From Lepidostoma basale (lineage: Eukaryota; Arthropoda; Insecta; Trichoptera; Lepidostomatidae): DNA of 64,000 nucleotides. Positions 32,840 to 43,329 of the stretch are shown piece after piece. The notes below the pieces were generated by a model. It did not search any database. It was not told the DNA's origin and saw only the letters and a program-made list of their open reading frames with translations. A program made the translations under genes and the position numbers. The DNA is taken from contig JAHDVF020000840.1 in the NCBI GenBank assembly GCA_022606425.2, positions 3,472,001 to 3,536,000 on the forward strand. Direction: 5' to 3'. The number at the start of each line of letters is the position of its first letter. The first letter of the stretch is position 1.

Positions 32840-33410
32840 CGTTTTGAAATTCAGATCACAATTACCAACTAAACCAATATAACAACCTAACATTATTGTG
32901 TTTGGATTATTTGTGAATCAATCATGATGCCTTAGATCTGCGATTAGAGTATTTGCACGGAAAGTGAAATGTAACTTATTTGTACCTGTATGTTGTCGTC
33001 ATGGCTCCTAAGGAGGTTATTCCATAATATTCTTTATAAATATTTGATAAATACACATTCAATATACGTAGGTACGCAAATTTAAAATAAAAGAAACAGC
33101 GCGTCTTATAAATACACATTCGTCGAAAATTTCACAATTATTAAACTTGAAAGCGACTTAGTTTAAAAATGATATTGACGGATTCATACTCACATTTCCA
33201 GTCTGTCAACTTCCACATCGCTTTCTTAGCATTTATACAAAAATCAGTATATGATTGGGTCGTAACATTAAAAAGTATGGTTGTATTCACTTTTTTGCAA
33301 CATTTACATATTAAAAATATCATTTCAAAATAATGATATCCTTATATTCAAGAAAATTTATCAAAAACATTTTATAAAATAATAAAACCAAATACAATGT
33401 AAACTGTTGA
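32840..33410. other. AT-rich non-coding
   Basis: No recognised feature. Confidence 0.4.
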
Positions 33411-33411
33411 A

Positions 33412-33625
33412 TTAAAAAAACTTTGTTTTATGTATCACAATTGTATTTTTACTTTTCGCGACAGCTGTTTCGTAAAAAACATATTTTTGTAACACCTAAT
33501 GATGTCAACCAAGACGAAACAGCTGTCGTGAAAATAAAAATACAATTGTGATACATAAAACAAAGTTTTTTAATTTAACAGTTTATAATGTTAAAGTATC
33601 ACATTGTTTCGGCCAAAAAAATGTT
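33412..33625. repeat. HL2 foldback element
   Basis: Near-perfect arms: CTTTGTTTTATGTATCACAA and TTGTATTTTTA on the left mirror TAAAAATACAATTGTGATAC on the right. The left arm ends in CGACAGCTGTTTCG, the mirror of the right module's CGAAACAGCTGTCG. A longer right tail runs to GTGTTTCGGCC at 33612. Confidence 0.75.
33484..33545 (+). ncRNA. Hammerhead-like motif, family HL2, G5 changed
   Basis: CTAATGA (33496-33502), one T, GTC with GAC as a 3-bp stem II, GAAA (33516-33519), perfect palindrome ACAGCTGT and a GTC site (33525-33527). Proximal stem I GTG with CAC and distal UAUUUUU with AAAAAUA pair well. G5 is A, which should prevent cleavage. Confidence 0.5.
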
Positions 33626-34575
33626 TCTAAATTATCGCATAACTCCTCTTTTGGTAGTCATTTAAAACAAAAAGATATTGGCATACCATTGTAAAAATCA
33701 GATTCAAAATGCAACACCCATGATGAAAAATAATGAGGTTAATGGGATAATTTTGGAGTTATTCGCTATGACTTATTGAACCGTATGAAATGATGTATGT
33801 ATGAGGATGTTTTGTGGATAACTAAAAAATTGAACCCTTTTCCAGAAGTTGCAAAAAAAAAAATTCTTTAAAATAGTCTGTTTAGCCGAATAATATAAAA
33901 TATCTGAAATTTGCATGCTTGATTATGATTGCATCGTGTGCAATAACAAAAACAAATATTTATTTTAAGATTTATAGTTCAACAAACTTCAAAATTATAC
34001 ATTACTGTACAAACAAATGATCGGTTTGATATTGTTGTAATGTATTTAGGATGCGTTTTTGTTTTCTGACCCACTTTTTGGCAGCTATTTCGATGTGGCC
34101 ACCATTAATCAGCTCATATTTGACAGCCGTGGAGAATAAACAAGGAAAAAATAACACAAATATCTTTGTACATCCACATTTTTTTAAAAGTTTCAATCTT
34201 AGGGATAAATTTGCTGAAAAGTGGAACAGCTTTTGCTGGTTCTTGGGATGCCACTTGGTCCTTTAATGTAGTAGTTTCAGTTGCTTTCTACATTTCATAC
34301 AATATTTTATTTATTTCAAATTGCTGTTGAAATGTTAGATGCTTCATAATAAATGTTTTCAAACATTTTTTATTACAGTCAAATATGAACTGACAAATAA
34401 TAGTCAAATCAATAAAAGGAACCAAATAAATTGGCCTGGGATATAAAATGGATACTGAATTCAAATGTTACTATTTTGATTGAAACGAAACTTGAAATCA
34501 ACCGAACTTGTTTATGATACAACCCAATATATCCATCTTCCTACTCTTGGCGTTATACACAATAGAAAATGTCTC
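33626..34575. promoter_or_regulatory. 3' flank and possible poly(A) region of the GTPase gene
   Basis: On the minus strand, AATAAA-type signals lie at about 34306-34316 and 34366-34372, 210-275 bases past the stop codon. They are candidates for 3' end formation. The rest is AT-rich with no recognised repeat; the true mRNA end is unknown. Confidence 0.35.
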
Positions 34576-34580
34576 GCGTC

Positions 34581-34880
34581 TTAGGACAAGATGCAGGAGT
34601 TCCTCTTGCCGCCCGCGTGGCGCTCCCTGATCTGCTGCAGGTGAGCCAGCTGGGCCGGGGTGGGCATGGGGGCCGCGGGCTGTGGGGCGCCTGGTTGCGG
34701 AGGCGGGAGCGACTGCCGCCGGCGCCTCCGCAGCGCGGGACTCAGGTTGTACTTCACCTTGGCCTGGGCGAGCAGCTCCTTGAACACCTGAGTGATGTTG
34801 GTGCCGTCCTTTGCAGAAGCCTCGACAAAGCCGTTCTCCCAGTCCACTGTCACCACAGATTCTGTCGTATCGTAATCCAT
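34581..34880 (-). CDS. Ras-like small GTPase, exon 3 (C-terminal, CAAX)
   Basis: Last coding exon, residues 185-283 of a 283-residue protein. The acceptor is a T-rich tract ending TGCAG before 34880, in phase 0 with exon 2. It begins MDYDTTESVV and contains WENGFVEASAK, where EASAK is the G5 guanine-binding box (residues 204-208). Then come a helix (VFKELLAQAKVKY), a run of five arginines (235-239), a Pro/Ala-rich linker and the C-terminal CILS. CILS is a CAAX box; a final Ser usually means farnesylation, and with the basic run it implies membrane attachment. The exon is markedly GC-richer than its surroundings (34600-34760). The stop is TAA at 34583-34581. Inferred family: RASD/Rhes-like or a related insect Ras-like GTPase; the exact orthologue is not certain. 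Confidence 0.9.
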   Translation of the reverse strand: MDYDTTESVVTVDWENGFVEASAKDGTNITQVFKELLAQAKVKYNLSPALRRRRRQSLPPPQPGAPQPAAPMPTPAQLAHLQQIRERHAGGKRNSCILS

Positions 34881-34989
34881 CTGCAAAAAAGAGTAATGTC
34901 ACTGCTGCGTATTATCAATTTGAACACATAAATAATTAAATTTCCATTTTTAGAAACATTAATGAATCCGCAACACAAAGTTATGACGA

Positions 34990-35165
34990 ACATAGAAGAA
35001 ACGCAAATTATTGATGTCAACCAATGTTGATGTCAACATTGGTTGATGAAACAGCTGTCGTTAAATAAATACAATTGTGATATAAAAACAAAGTTTTTTC
35101 ATTAACAGTTATAAAATAATGTTAAAGTATCGTAGTGTTTCGGCCAAAACAATGGACTATTTAAT
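34990..35165 (+). repeat. HL2 hammerhead-like repeat in intron 2, decayed
   Basis: Nested copies of TTGATGTCAAC, then GGTTGATGAAACAGCTGTCG and the HL2 tail (AATTGTGATAT, GTGTTTCGGCC). The CUGANGA box is lost. It is antisense to the gene. A further tail-only copy sits at 35640-35760, and an HL5-like piece (TATGCCTTAGAAGAGC) near 35245-35275. The rest of 35165-36290 shows nothing. Confidence 0.5.
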
Positions 35166-36291
35166 AAATAATTTATTGTTTCTTGAACAATGATGCAAAA
35201 CCCCATATTAAATAATTAATATAAACGAAAACGTTTGTCTTCTAGGATTATGCCTTAGAAGAGCTAAGCATTTCATTTCATCTTAAATATATTATAATAA
35301 AACTCATAGAAAACAAATGTTTTCATTCATATAAATTGTTCACATTAATAATTTGAAACGCAGATATTATTAGTATCACAATGTATTTTTATTTATTTTT
35401 GTATTATCGTCATAAATGTTTCGATTACCTACATTGTCATTATTAGTTTTTACAAACAACTGCTTAGGTGTTTGTACTCCTCTACTTGTAACACTTGGTG
35501 ATGCCTTCTTTAATTCTGACCATCTCTCATGCGTTTCCCTACTATTTTCCTATTCTCAAATATATTAGATGCCTTAAAATTTGAATACGCTTAGAACGTC
35601 CTTTAAGAAAATAAACTAATTTTATTTGAAACATATGTTGGCGGAAAACCTGTCGCGATAATCTCACAAAAATAAATTTTGATATGTGCAACAACAATGT
35701 CTCAAAATTAAAACATCAAATAATGTTAAAGTATCATAGTGTTTCGGCCAAAACAATGAATTATTTTGTATATTTTTTCCCGATTAGAAATTTGTTCCAA
35801 AAATCGATGCGTTGAAAGAAGTAAGAAGAGTCTAAGCAACATACTAATATGTACAATAACAGAGTACACTACGTACTTTATATTAAATCATAAAGGTCGT
35901 CTTGCTCTTCCGAAAACGGAATACCTATGCGAGAGATAATGAAAATATTTCAATCGAAGTTGTAAAGATGGCAGACGAGACGTTGGATGTTATTTCAAAG
36001 GCTGTTCTAAAATAATTGTCATGAAATTGACGGGTCTTTTTCAAATTCGTTCAATTCATATAGAGAAGCGAATTATATGGAATACGTGGAAACATGTGAC
36101 TTATTTAATTCTTAAAGTCGTTTTAGTTTACGAAAATCCGATAATGGAAAGAGATTTGATAATTTAAATTAGTTTTATTAAAGGAAATGGAATGAATACA
36201 TTTTCCCAGAAATTCTCATGAAGTTTTTAATAGTGACGAAAACAATACTTGGAAACGGTGAAATATCTCAGAAATACGTTATTGATTAAGA

Positions 36292-36845
36292 CAGCGGTTT
36301 CCAATCTGCGAGATGCGCCTTCAAGGGGAGGTGCCAACTCTTTTAATTTCAAAATATTTTTCTTACCATAATATAATATCTACAAATAAATAATACTTCT
36401 CATCAAAACCGTTATGATACGAAGTTTTATTTATTAACTATACGAAGCAACCTAACAGTAGTGAAAACGAAATATCGAGCCTGGTTAGTAGTAGAAAAGA
36501 AAATACGAGTAGCATACTCCAAATTACTTCCAATATTTTATAAACTTTGTGCCAATAAACAACATCAATCCTGGCATTAAATTTTCATAATATAGATGTA
36601 GTTGGTTATAATGATTTAAATTTATTAATAATAATATAAAAATAAATATACACGAACGTATTTGTTAAAGCATAACCTTGTTTTTATTCTGTTAATTGTT
36701 ATTTTCAGTTGTTTTGTTGTTATAAAGTTTGCATTATTTAAAACGTGTCTATATTATTAACACTATTAAAAAAATGAAATATGGCGAGGCGCGAAAATTT
36801 GTTGTTTTCCGGGAGGCGTAGTCGCATAAAAGTTTAAAACTGCTG
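36292..36845. mobile_element. Non-autonomous hAT-like element in intron 2
   Basis: Ends CAGCGGTTTCC and its imperfect mirror TTTAAAACTGCTG. The 8-bp flanks GATTAAGA (36284-36291) and GGTTAAGG (36846-36853) match at 6 of 8 positions. Subterminal GAGATGCGCC and GGGAGGCGTAG are the kind of paired motifs hAT ends show. No transposase. The remaining intron sequence to 37830 shows no further feature. Confidence 0.65.
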
Positions 36846-37829
36846 GGTTAAGGGAAATCTCTTAATAAAAAATTGTTATGAACAGAATTTCTACAAAAGT
36901 ATTGAAAATACAAAGTTTTTATTCCACTTTCATTTCGGAGAAAGTTCTGTTTGTGTTTGGGGAAGGTGCTCAAATACATGCCGTCATAAACATTTATATG
37001 CCGTTTTCATTGAAACACCCGAAGTCGAATATTAATTTTGAAAGCAATTAAAGCAGGGGCCATACAGTATTGTCCACCGCAAAAACACTGCCCAACCGGT
37101 AAAAGCTTTCGCATAACTTTGAGGACGAAATAACGATTAATGTTTTTTTCAAATAATTCTTGGTATTTATTGAATATTTACCATTACTTTGTATTGTGGA
37201 TTCATAACTGAAAAATCTTATAAACTCTAAAACATAACATTTTATTAAAATTAAAAACTAAAACAAACAATGTATTTATTTTCATGACTGAAACTTGGCC
37301 GAAGTTTCCTCCAAGAAATTGTATCTACATGGAAAAACAACGCGGCGTTTGTGGAAGCTAAAAAAAGGTTTCTAGCTTAAAAGCAGTTAATGATACAGCT
37401 AAAAGAGCTGTTAAACTAATGATAGACTTTCATGGTTTGATGAAGAATAGACGCAGTTTTTGTTACGTTGTGTGCAAGAACATATAAATATTTACCTAGA
37501 CTGTAAAAAAAATACTTTGAATAGGATATATCCAAATAAATAATAAAAAATTGTTTCTATTTTGATAATTACAAGAAAAACATTATATAAAATTTAGGTT
37601 TTAGCAATATTTATATAACATATTAGGTTTTTAGTGATCATCTATAACTACATTTAACATATACTTTAAGCAGCTATTTTCTAAAACTTTGAGGCCCCGT
37701 CGGCACGGGTAAAAATTAACGTAGGAAGTTGAAATTCTGTTTTCAAGTGACTAGTAGACTAATAAACACAATAACGGGGTTGCTTTTAAATAACTGAATT
37801 TTTTTTTTTCGCCAATATAAGAGACATCC

Positions 37830-38042
37830 AAAAATACTTTTCGGGACAGAGAAACCCTTCATCAGTGTAAATATTTACAGTTGCATATTATACACTAAAT
37901 AAATAATTTTTTTTTCCATTAATATGGTCAGTTTTTACAGATGTTAAAATGAATTTTTACATCTGTCAAAACTAATCACATACACGAAAAAATATGAACA
38001 CTTTTGAAGGGTTTCTGTGTCCGGAAACAGGTGTGTTTTAAT
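37830..38042. repeat. HL4 foldback in intron 2, two divergent modules
   Basis: Left module (minus, 37835-37868) and right module (plus, 38001-38036) share GAAGGGTTTCT with a GTCC/GTCCC partner. The arms are TTTTTACAGATGTTAAAATG and its mirror. Same family as 24165-24640. Confidence 0.65.
37835..37868 (-). ncRNA. Hammerhead-like motif, family HL4, sense to the gene
   Basis: Minus strand: CTGATGA (37865-37859), one A, GGG pairing with CCC, GAAA, then AGTA where the family has ACATGT. Core boxes are intact but the stem III palindrome is lost. It lies in the transcribed orientation of intron 2. Confidence 0.4.
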
Positions 38043-38396
38043 TTTTAATTTTAATCAAAGGTTGTGTTACAAAGTGTAACATATTTTTCAATGATTATAA
38101 CTACACTTTAATAAATACCGAAAGATAAAAAAACGCAACGTTTTATGATTACAACCTTGAATTGTTGTTGCTCATGTTTTTTTTACTTAGCAAGCAATCA
38201 AGAAATTCAAATCTAGGAAAATTTGATAATCTATTCTTTGCATATTCACGAGTCCAAACTCTACCTAAAAATAATTTAACTTTCCTTGAAAAGCGCGAAT
38301 ATTTAATTCACAATCAAAATTTTCATTAAGACTTTTTAAAGTTTTAGTACTTCATTAAGAATTCTAAAAAAAGCACTTTCAAACTGTTGGTCTTAC

Positions 38397-38826
38397 CTCT
38401 CTAGCCGTGTCGGCTAAATCCAGCTTGTTCCCGACCACCACGATAGGAACGGCCGTGCTGGCTTTTGTCTCGTGAATCTGATCTCGAATCATCCTGACTT
38501 CCTCGAAGGTGGCCATATCCGTGACGTCGTAGACCAGGATGAAGGCGTCGGCAGATGAGATGGAGAGTGCCCTCATGGCAGGGAATTCGAATGCTCCAGA
38601 TGTGTCAAGGATGTCGAGAGTGAGTTGGACACCCTGGACGGAAAAGTCTCCGTGATGCATCTCTTCGACCGTCCTCTTGTATTTAGGGGAATACGTGTTG
38701 TAGAGGAACCTCGTGATGATGGAAGACTTTCCGACTTTGGCGGATCCCATCACCACTATCTTGTGCCGCACGTTGTTGGAGGACAGATTCCCACTGCTGG
38801 AGTTGGTGTCTTCTGTTCTCTCATTT
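38397..38826 (-). CDS. Ras-like small GTPase, exon 2 (G domain)
   Basis: Middle exon, residues 42-184 plus one shared base. A small GTPase switches between GDP- and GTP-bound forms to signal. Boxes, numbered on the joined 283-residue protein: G1 P-loop GSAKVGKS (68-75); G2 effector Thr within KRTVEEMH (T93); G3 DTSG (115-118) followed by AFEFPAM, so the position equal to Ras Gln61 is Ala119; G4 NKLD (174-177). The DTSG variant without Gln is known from RASD (Dexras1/Rhes)-type GTPases and implies slow intrinsic GTP hydrolysis. Splice sites: acceptor CAG just 3' of 38827; donor GAG-GTAAGA with the exon ending at 38397, phase 0. The frame 38398-38826 is open throughout with no stops. A plausible sister family is Di-Ras; DTSG argues against it. 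Confidence 0.92.
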
Positions 38827-39111
38827 CTGCGAGAAAAACATAAATTCATATATAAAACTCATAACGAAACGACAAACAAAAATCGATAAACATCCATATA
38901 AAAGCCGAAGAGATTGCGTATAACTTAATAGGAAGCACAAACTAATGTGACAACTTTTTGTGATCAGCAAAGTTTTTTTGGACCAACTCCTATCAAAGTT
39001 GTTTATTTTCTTCAACAACTTTGCAAACTAGGTGGAATTATTTGTTTGTTATCTTAAATACAATAATAATTAATACATGTCTATGCAAACAATTAATTTG
39101 TATGCTTAATT

Positions 39112-39720
39112 TATAATAGTAAACACAATTGTTTAGTGGTTTTACTTGGATTTAATTTAAATAAATATGTATATCTGTGTATGATAGAGTGTCGAATGAA
39201 AATAAAAGAAGTGAATGCGGTGCGAATGATGGTGTTATGAACAAGATAATGAAAGGATCATTAAGATGGTTTGGACACATGGAAAGAATAAATGAAGAAA
39301 TAATGGTAAAAAAAAAATATTAACGATGTAAATGGAACTAGAAATAGAGGAAGACTGAGGGAAACGTGGCACGATCGAATAAGTGAAATTGAATGTCGGC
39401 CACGTGAGGCGTCAGAGAAATCGACGAGCGTGCATGACACGATGTATGAACATTGAGGAAACTAGAGAAATATGTCAGGAAAGAAAAGTGTGGCAGTCCA
39501 TTCTTTCTGCCTACCCATTCGGGAAGACGGTGTGATGGTTTTTTAGTTAGTTTAAATTGTGACAAATTTGTATCGCCTTGCGAGGACATTCTCAAACTGA
39601 ACCTAATCGCCACCCAGTGTGTCCTTATATTGAATTTAGAATTCTTAAGGGTGGGAGAAAGCATATAATGCAAATTTTTGAGTTGTTAAATAAAACAATT
39701 TTAAGGTTTTTCTTAGAACT
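39112..39720. repeat. Unclassified repeat split by a LINE (intron 1)
   Basis: 39112-39180 and 39545-39720 together are colinear with the uninterrupted copy at 10846-11060. Shared phrases: TTTAGTGGTTTTACTTG, CTCAAACTGAACCTA, CAGTGTGTCCTTATATTGA. Confidence 0.6.
39178..39548 (+). mobile_element. (TTAG)-tailed LINE fragment in intron 1
   Basis: Plus strand: TATGATAGAGTGTCGAATGA, GATGGTTTGGACACATGG, AACGTGGCACGATCGAATAA, then GTGTGGCAGTCCATTCTTTC, GACGGTGTGATGG and TTTTTTAGTTAG. Antisense to the gene. Frameshifted. Confidence 0.8.
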
Positions 39721-39721
39721 A

Positions 39722-39840
39722 ATGATGAAAGGGTAGGCAGAAGGAATGGACTGCCACACTTTAACCGATGCGGCACTCCATCCTTCTCCTTTCGCCCCCG
39801 CAAGAGACGCGGTGTGATGGGTTGCGAAAAGTATATTTTA
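39722..39840 (-). mobile_element. Non-coding partner element, 3' part
   Basis: Minus strand: CCCATCACACCGCGTCTCTT, GGAGTGCCGCATCGGTTAAA, GTGTGGCAGTCCATTCCTTC and TGCCTACCCTTTC. Shares only this terminal block with the LINE just upstream. Confidence 0.65.
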
Positions 39841-40042
39841 TTTTGCGGCAAATAAATTTTATTTAACACAATGAAATTTGAATTTTCGTTGCGTATCGTT
39901 CATTATTCTGCAGTAAAAAGAAATGACACTAGTATGTATGTGTTATGATTTCAAGCAGAAAAATATCACATTTTGAATGTATGCAAATACTTGCAGACAA
40001 ATACTGGATTAAACCCATTGCGGGTTTATCATTTTAAAAGAT

Positions 40043-40458
40043 TAATTGTATCTCAATAGAGCCGAAGATGTAAATTGTTTTCTGGAAACAGAATATTGTG
40101 GGCGAGGCGCTTACCCATGGTCCAAGTTAAAAAGCATAAAAATTGGAGAGCCATCTCCAGGCGATGTCAAACACTGTATGATAATTGCATAGCCTTTCAT
40201 ATTGCATTAATAAAGATTTTCTGCTTAATGCTTACACTCAATCTTAATAGATGGCGCTAGTGTAGATTGATCTAAAAAATGTGAAGTGTTTCTCAATATA
40301 GTAGCATAAATACATCATTTGTCAGACGTGGTGGTCATAAGAATGGCGGAATGAGAAATGTTGTTAACATAAAGCGATCGCTTAACCCAACCAATGACAG
40401 GTCATATTCTGTTTCCGGAAAACAATTTACATCTTCATCTCTATTGAGATACAATTAA
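40043..40458. mobile_element. TTAA-type non-autonomous DNA element, full copy (intron 1)
   Basis: Inverted ends TTGTATCTCAATAGAG and CTCTATTGAGATACAA, each bordered by TTAA, the target of piggyBac-like insertion. Subterminal inverted blocks continue (GAAGATGTAAATTGTTTTCT and its mirror). The interior includes ATAGATGGCGCTAG and TTAACCCAACCAATGACAGG. No coding potential. Other copies: 21310, 42285, 47571. Confidence 0.85.
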
Positions 40459-40643
40459 TTCAGAAAAATATCAGTTCAATGTTTGATGCATTTTACTCTT
40501 CATTTTTAAATAATGATACATTTTTGTTCCATTACAATCGAAAATATAACATAATTTTTTTAACGTATTATCTGGTGTTTGATAAAATAAAACAACGAAT
40601 AGTTAATAGAGAACAAATGATAAAAAGCTATCGCTTTACTGAC

Positions 40644-40765
40644 TTGTGATTGGTGCGCCTGTCGTCTTCCGGCTCTTCCTTGAGGAAGGACGGTTGCAGG
40701 CTGAACCTCCTCCGGAACTGGTGGCGCCCCTTCATTCCGGAAGCGGAAGTGTGCGCGGGGGACAT
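40644..40765 (-). CDS. Ras-like small GTPase, exon 1 (N-terminus)
   Basis: First coding exon, residues 1-40 plus two bases. The ATG at 40765-40763 is the first in frame after an upstream in-frame TAA near 40850; a second ATG (MKGRHQF) lies ten codons in. The peptide runs MSPAHTSASG, then FRRRFSLQPSFLKEEPEDDRR: basic, then acidic, with no domain, as expected for a short N-terminal extension of a Ras-like GTPase. The donor is AA-GTCAGT: ending at 40644 gives phase 2, which joins the exon 2 acceptor in frame as Lys41. The nearby TCA-GTAAAG donor would create a stop, so GTCAGT is preferred although it is a less common donor. The region upstream (to about 40870) is GC-rich and may hold the promoter. 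Confidence 0.75.
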
Positions 40766-40869
40766 GCGCAAGTCGCGCGGTATCCAACCTTTTACGACGC
40801 CCTCACAAGACTCCAAGGCTTGACGTTTCCGGTGGTAATAGACGGATATTTAGGTCGATCGACGGCACT

Positions 40870-41250
40870 AATAAACTGCTTTGGGTCACAAGTCAATTAG
40901 GTTTTACGTTATTTAACCACTATCAAAATAATTATTTCACCTCGTAAAACCAATCCGATTTTTTCTTGCTTCAATCTCACTCGTCACAATATAGATTCAC
41001 ATATTACACGCGTTAAATGTTTGATTTTAAATAAAATATGATTTTTTAAATACAATTGTATTCATACTAATATTTTTTCAAATAGACAGGAGTCAAGGGT
41101 GTTGGAGGGAGCAGGAGTGTTGATTCTGAAACAACAAAAAAAATGCATTTATTAATTCAAATGTCATTATCGAATGTCAAAATTCTATATAAAAACTGTA
41201 ATACACGTAATAATGAGGTGCAGATTGTTGACAGGTTAAATTAATAAGAA
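40870..41250. other. Upstream flank of the GTPase gene
   Basis: AT-rich beyond a GC-richer 40660-40870. No TATA box or initiator can be assigned with confidence. Confidence 0.3.
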
Positions 41251-41254
41251 TGAA

Positions 41255-41345
41255 AAGTACTGTTTTATAAAAGTTTTATTATATTTTATGTGAATGAAAA
41301 ATTTCGCCTGTCCAAGGCATTATCAAATGCATTTAATGCATTTGA
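41255..41345 (-). ncRNA. Hammerhead-like motif, family HL5
   Basis: Minus strand: TTGATAA (41326-41320), one T, stem II GCCT with AGGC, GAAA, then ATTTTTC where the family has ACATGTC. The box has two changes from CUGANGA (C3 and G8) that recur in other HL5 copies. Flanks beyond (41350-41960) hold nothing recognised. Confidence 0.4.
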
Positions 41346-41967
41346 AATTGACTTTTGGTTACTTTTCAAACCGTTTTAAAATGATTTTCAAACAGTTCCA
41401 AACACTAATGTTAAGGTCTTAATTTTGAGCGCTGTTTGTGGCATCAGGACTAATTTGAGTGATATTAAAGATATAAAATTTTCTATGTTTTTCGAAGTGC
41501 GTTTGACGATCATAATAAAAAAATATTTCTGATTTACTTTAAGTCCATAGTGAAGAAGACATGCATGTATTGTTATCGTGATAGGATCACAACTTTTTAC
41601 TAATTATTGGTAATTAGTTGGTAATTGACAACTTTTAAACCATAAAACATTTAATATTTTATAAATCTGGAATGACAATGACAGTGAACTGCTGAGACCC
41701 AACGGAAACATAAGAATAAAAAGTACAATTAAACCAAGAAATAAAAAAGTCTTAAATAATGTCGACTCCCACCAGCTAATTTGTATAAACGAGAAAGACA
41801 TAGTAAGCGTTTTATATTCCAGCTCGATATTTTTAAAATAACCTTTTAATATAACCAAAAAAATCTTATTTTACTGGAATTGGCAGAGAGTTAATTTGAT
41901 AAAATACTGATTTTCCCTCTTTTACGTTTATTTTCTCAACGATTTGAAAGTTTAATACATTCATTAT

Positions 41968-42150
41968 AGAACTAACTAACTAACCATCACGCCGTCTCCC
42001 CGAAGGGGTAGGCAGAAAGAATGGACTGCCACACTTTTCTTTCCTGACATATTTCTCTAGCTTCCTCAACATTCATACATCGTGTCATACACGCGCGTCG
42101 ATTTCTCTGACTCCTCACATGGCCGACATTCAATATTTGATTTATTTGTA
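41968..42150 (-). mobile_element. (TTAG)-tailed LINE 3' end
   Basis: GTTAGTTAGTTAG tail at 41968-41984 on minus, the GACGGCGTGATGG and TCTGCCTACCCCTTCGGGG block, then the last ~40 codons (REICQERKVWQS). The copy stops abruptly at 42150. Confidence 0.8.
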
Positions 42151-42284
42151 GAAATTATAGAAAGAACGATAAAAATTTGATGAAGGTATAAAACTGTCGA
42201 AACACATCCGAAAATTCAAAAGTGGTAAAACATATAATATTTTAAATTAAATTTAAAAAACATTCTGGAATCTCACAGTTTAGT

Positions 42285-42545
42285 TAATCAATTGTATCTG
42301 AATAGAGACGAAGGTGTAAATTGTTTTCTGGGAACAGAATGTGGTGGCCGAGGCGCTTACAGGACTTATGACCTGTCATTGGTTGGGTTGAGAAATCGCT
42401 TTATGTTTAACAACGTTCCCCATTCCGCCCTTCTTATGACCACCACATCTGACAATTTTTTGGAAGATGTATATATGCTAGAATCCTGCACTTATCTTAA
42501 CATTTTTAGTTCGCTTTACACTAGCGTCATCTATTAAGATTGGGA
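42285..42545. mobile_element. TTAA-type element, one half
   Basis: Begins TTGTATCTGAATAGAGACG and runs through ACAGGACTTATGACCTGTCA and GGTTGGGTT to TAGCGTCATCTATTAAGATT. The other end is missing. Confidence 0.75.
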
Positions 42546-43060
42546 ATGAGTAAAAACCAGTATTTGTTTACAAGAATTTGTATACATTCAAAATGTTGTA
42601 GTTAATCAAAATTGATAAGTTTACGCTAAATTTAAAACGGAGTACAGGCCCACAAGGTTCTATTCAGTAAAATATGTTTTATTGACATTTAATTAAGCTT
42701 TGATTGGTGCTTTAAACTCAAATGTTAGAAATAAACCCTGATTGATTTAGTATGAGCGTGTATATTTTTTTTAAATAAAATAATTATTTGCCAGTAATTG
42801 GGTTCTTGAAGCGTCAAGAAACTTTGGACTTTGGACAAATGAATCTTGTCGTGTAATAAGGTCTAAGTTATAAAATACCCGACTCCATTCAAAATTTACC
42901 ACGATCACGACTTGCTTGGCCGCTTGGACTTTCTAAACCAATGTTTTCCCCCCTGAAATTGAGAGCTAAAAGTGCGTTAAAATGTCGTATTTTAAATTTC
43001 AGACATAAGCTTTAATTGTGGATCAGAATTGTACTTGTAATATTGGTTACTCCATGTAAT
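42546..43060. other. AT-rich non-coding
   Basis: No recognised feature. Confidence 0.4.
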
Positions 43061-43061
43061 A

Positions 43062-43310
43062 ATAATAATAATAATAATTTTATTGAATCGCCCTTTACAT
43101 CATCACAGCGCGAGCCAACTCGATGTAAAGAGTATAACTATCATATTGATTCTCGTGACATGTGAAAGGTAGCTAATCTATCGCCATTTTATTGTCAGGC
43201 GAATTCTGCACCAGACCAAAGACAGTGTGACAATTACACTGGCATCGCCGGGAATCAAACATAGGACCTTCGGTATGGCAGTCAAAGCACTAACCACTCG
43301 ACCACGAAGG
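43062..43310 (-). mobile_element. tRNA-derived SINE, tail type A
   Basis: Minus strand: head with A box (TGGTTAGTGC) and a mutated B box, body CAGTGTAATTGTCACACTGT, the conserved CGATAGATTAGCTACC and GAGAATCAATATGATAG, then a tail different from the copy at 3760: CATCGAGTTGGCTCGCGCTG, GGGCGATTCAATAAAATT and (ATT)n at 43062-43080. Confidence 0.85.
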
Positions 43311-43329
43311 TTGTAGATAATGAGGTGTT

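Noticed and set aside
34498..34931. Other long frames over exon 3 on both strands
   Set aside because: They are shadows caused by the GC-rich exon. Only the frame ending in CILS continues the GTPase.
40766..40816. Extended N-terminus of the GTPase from a TTG codon (LESCEGVV…)
   Set aside because: There is no ATG in this frame until 40765, and an in-frame TAA lies further upstream. A TTG start is not expected in an insect nuclear gene.
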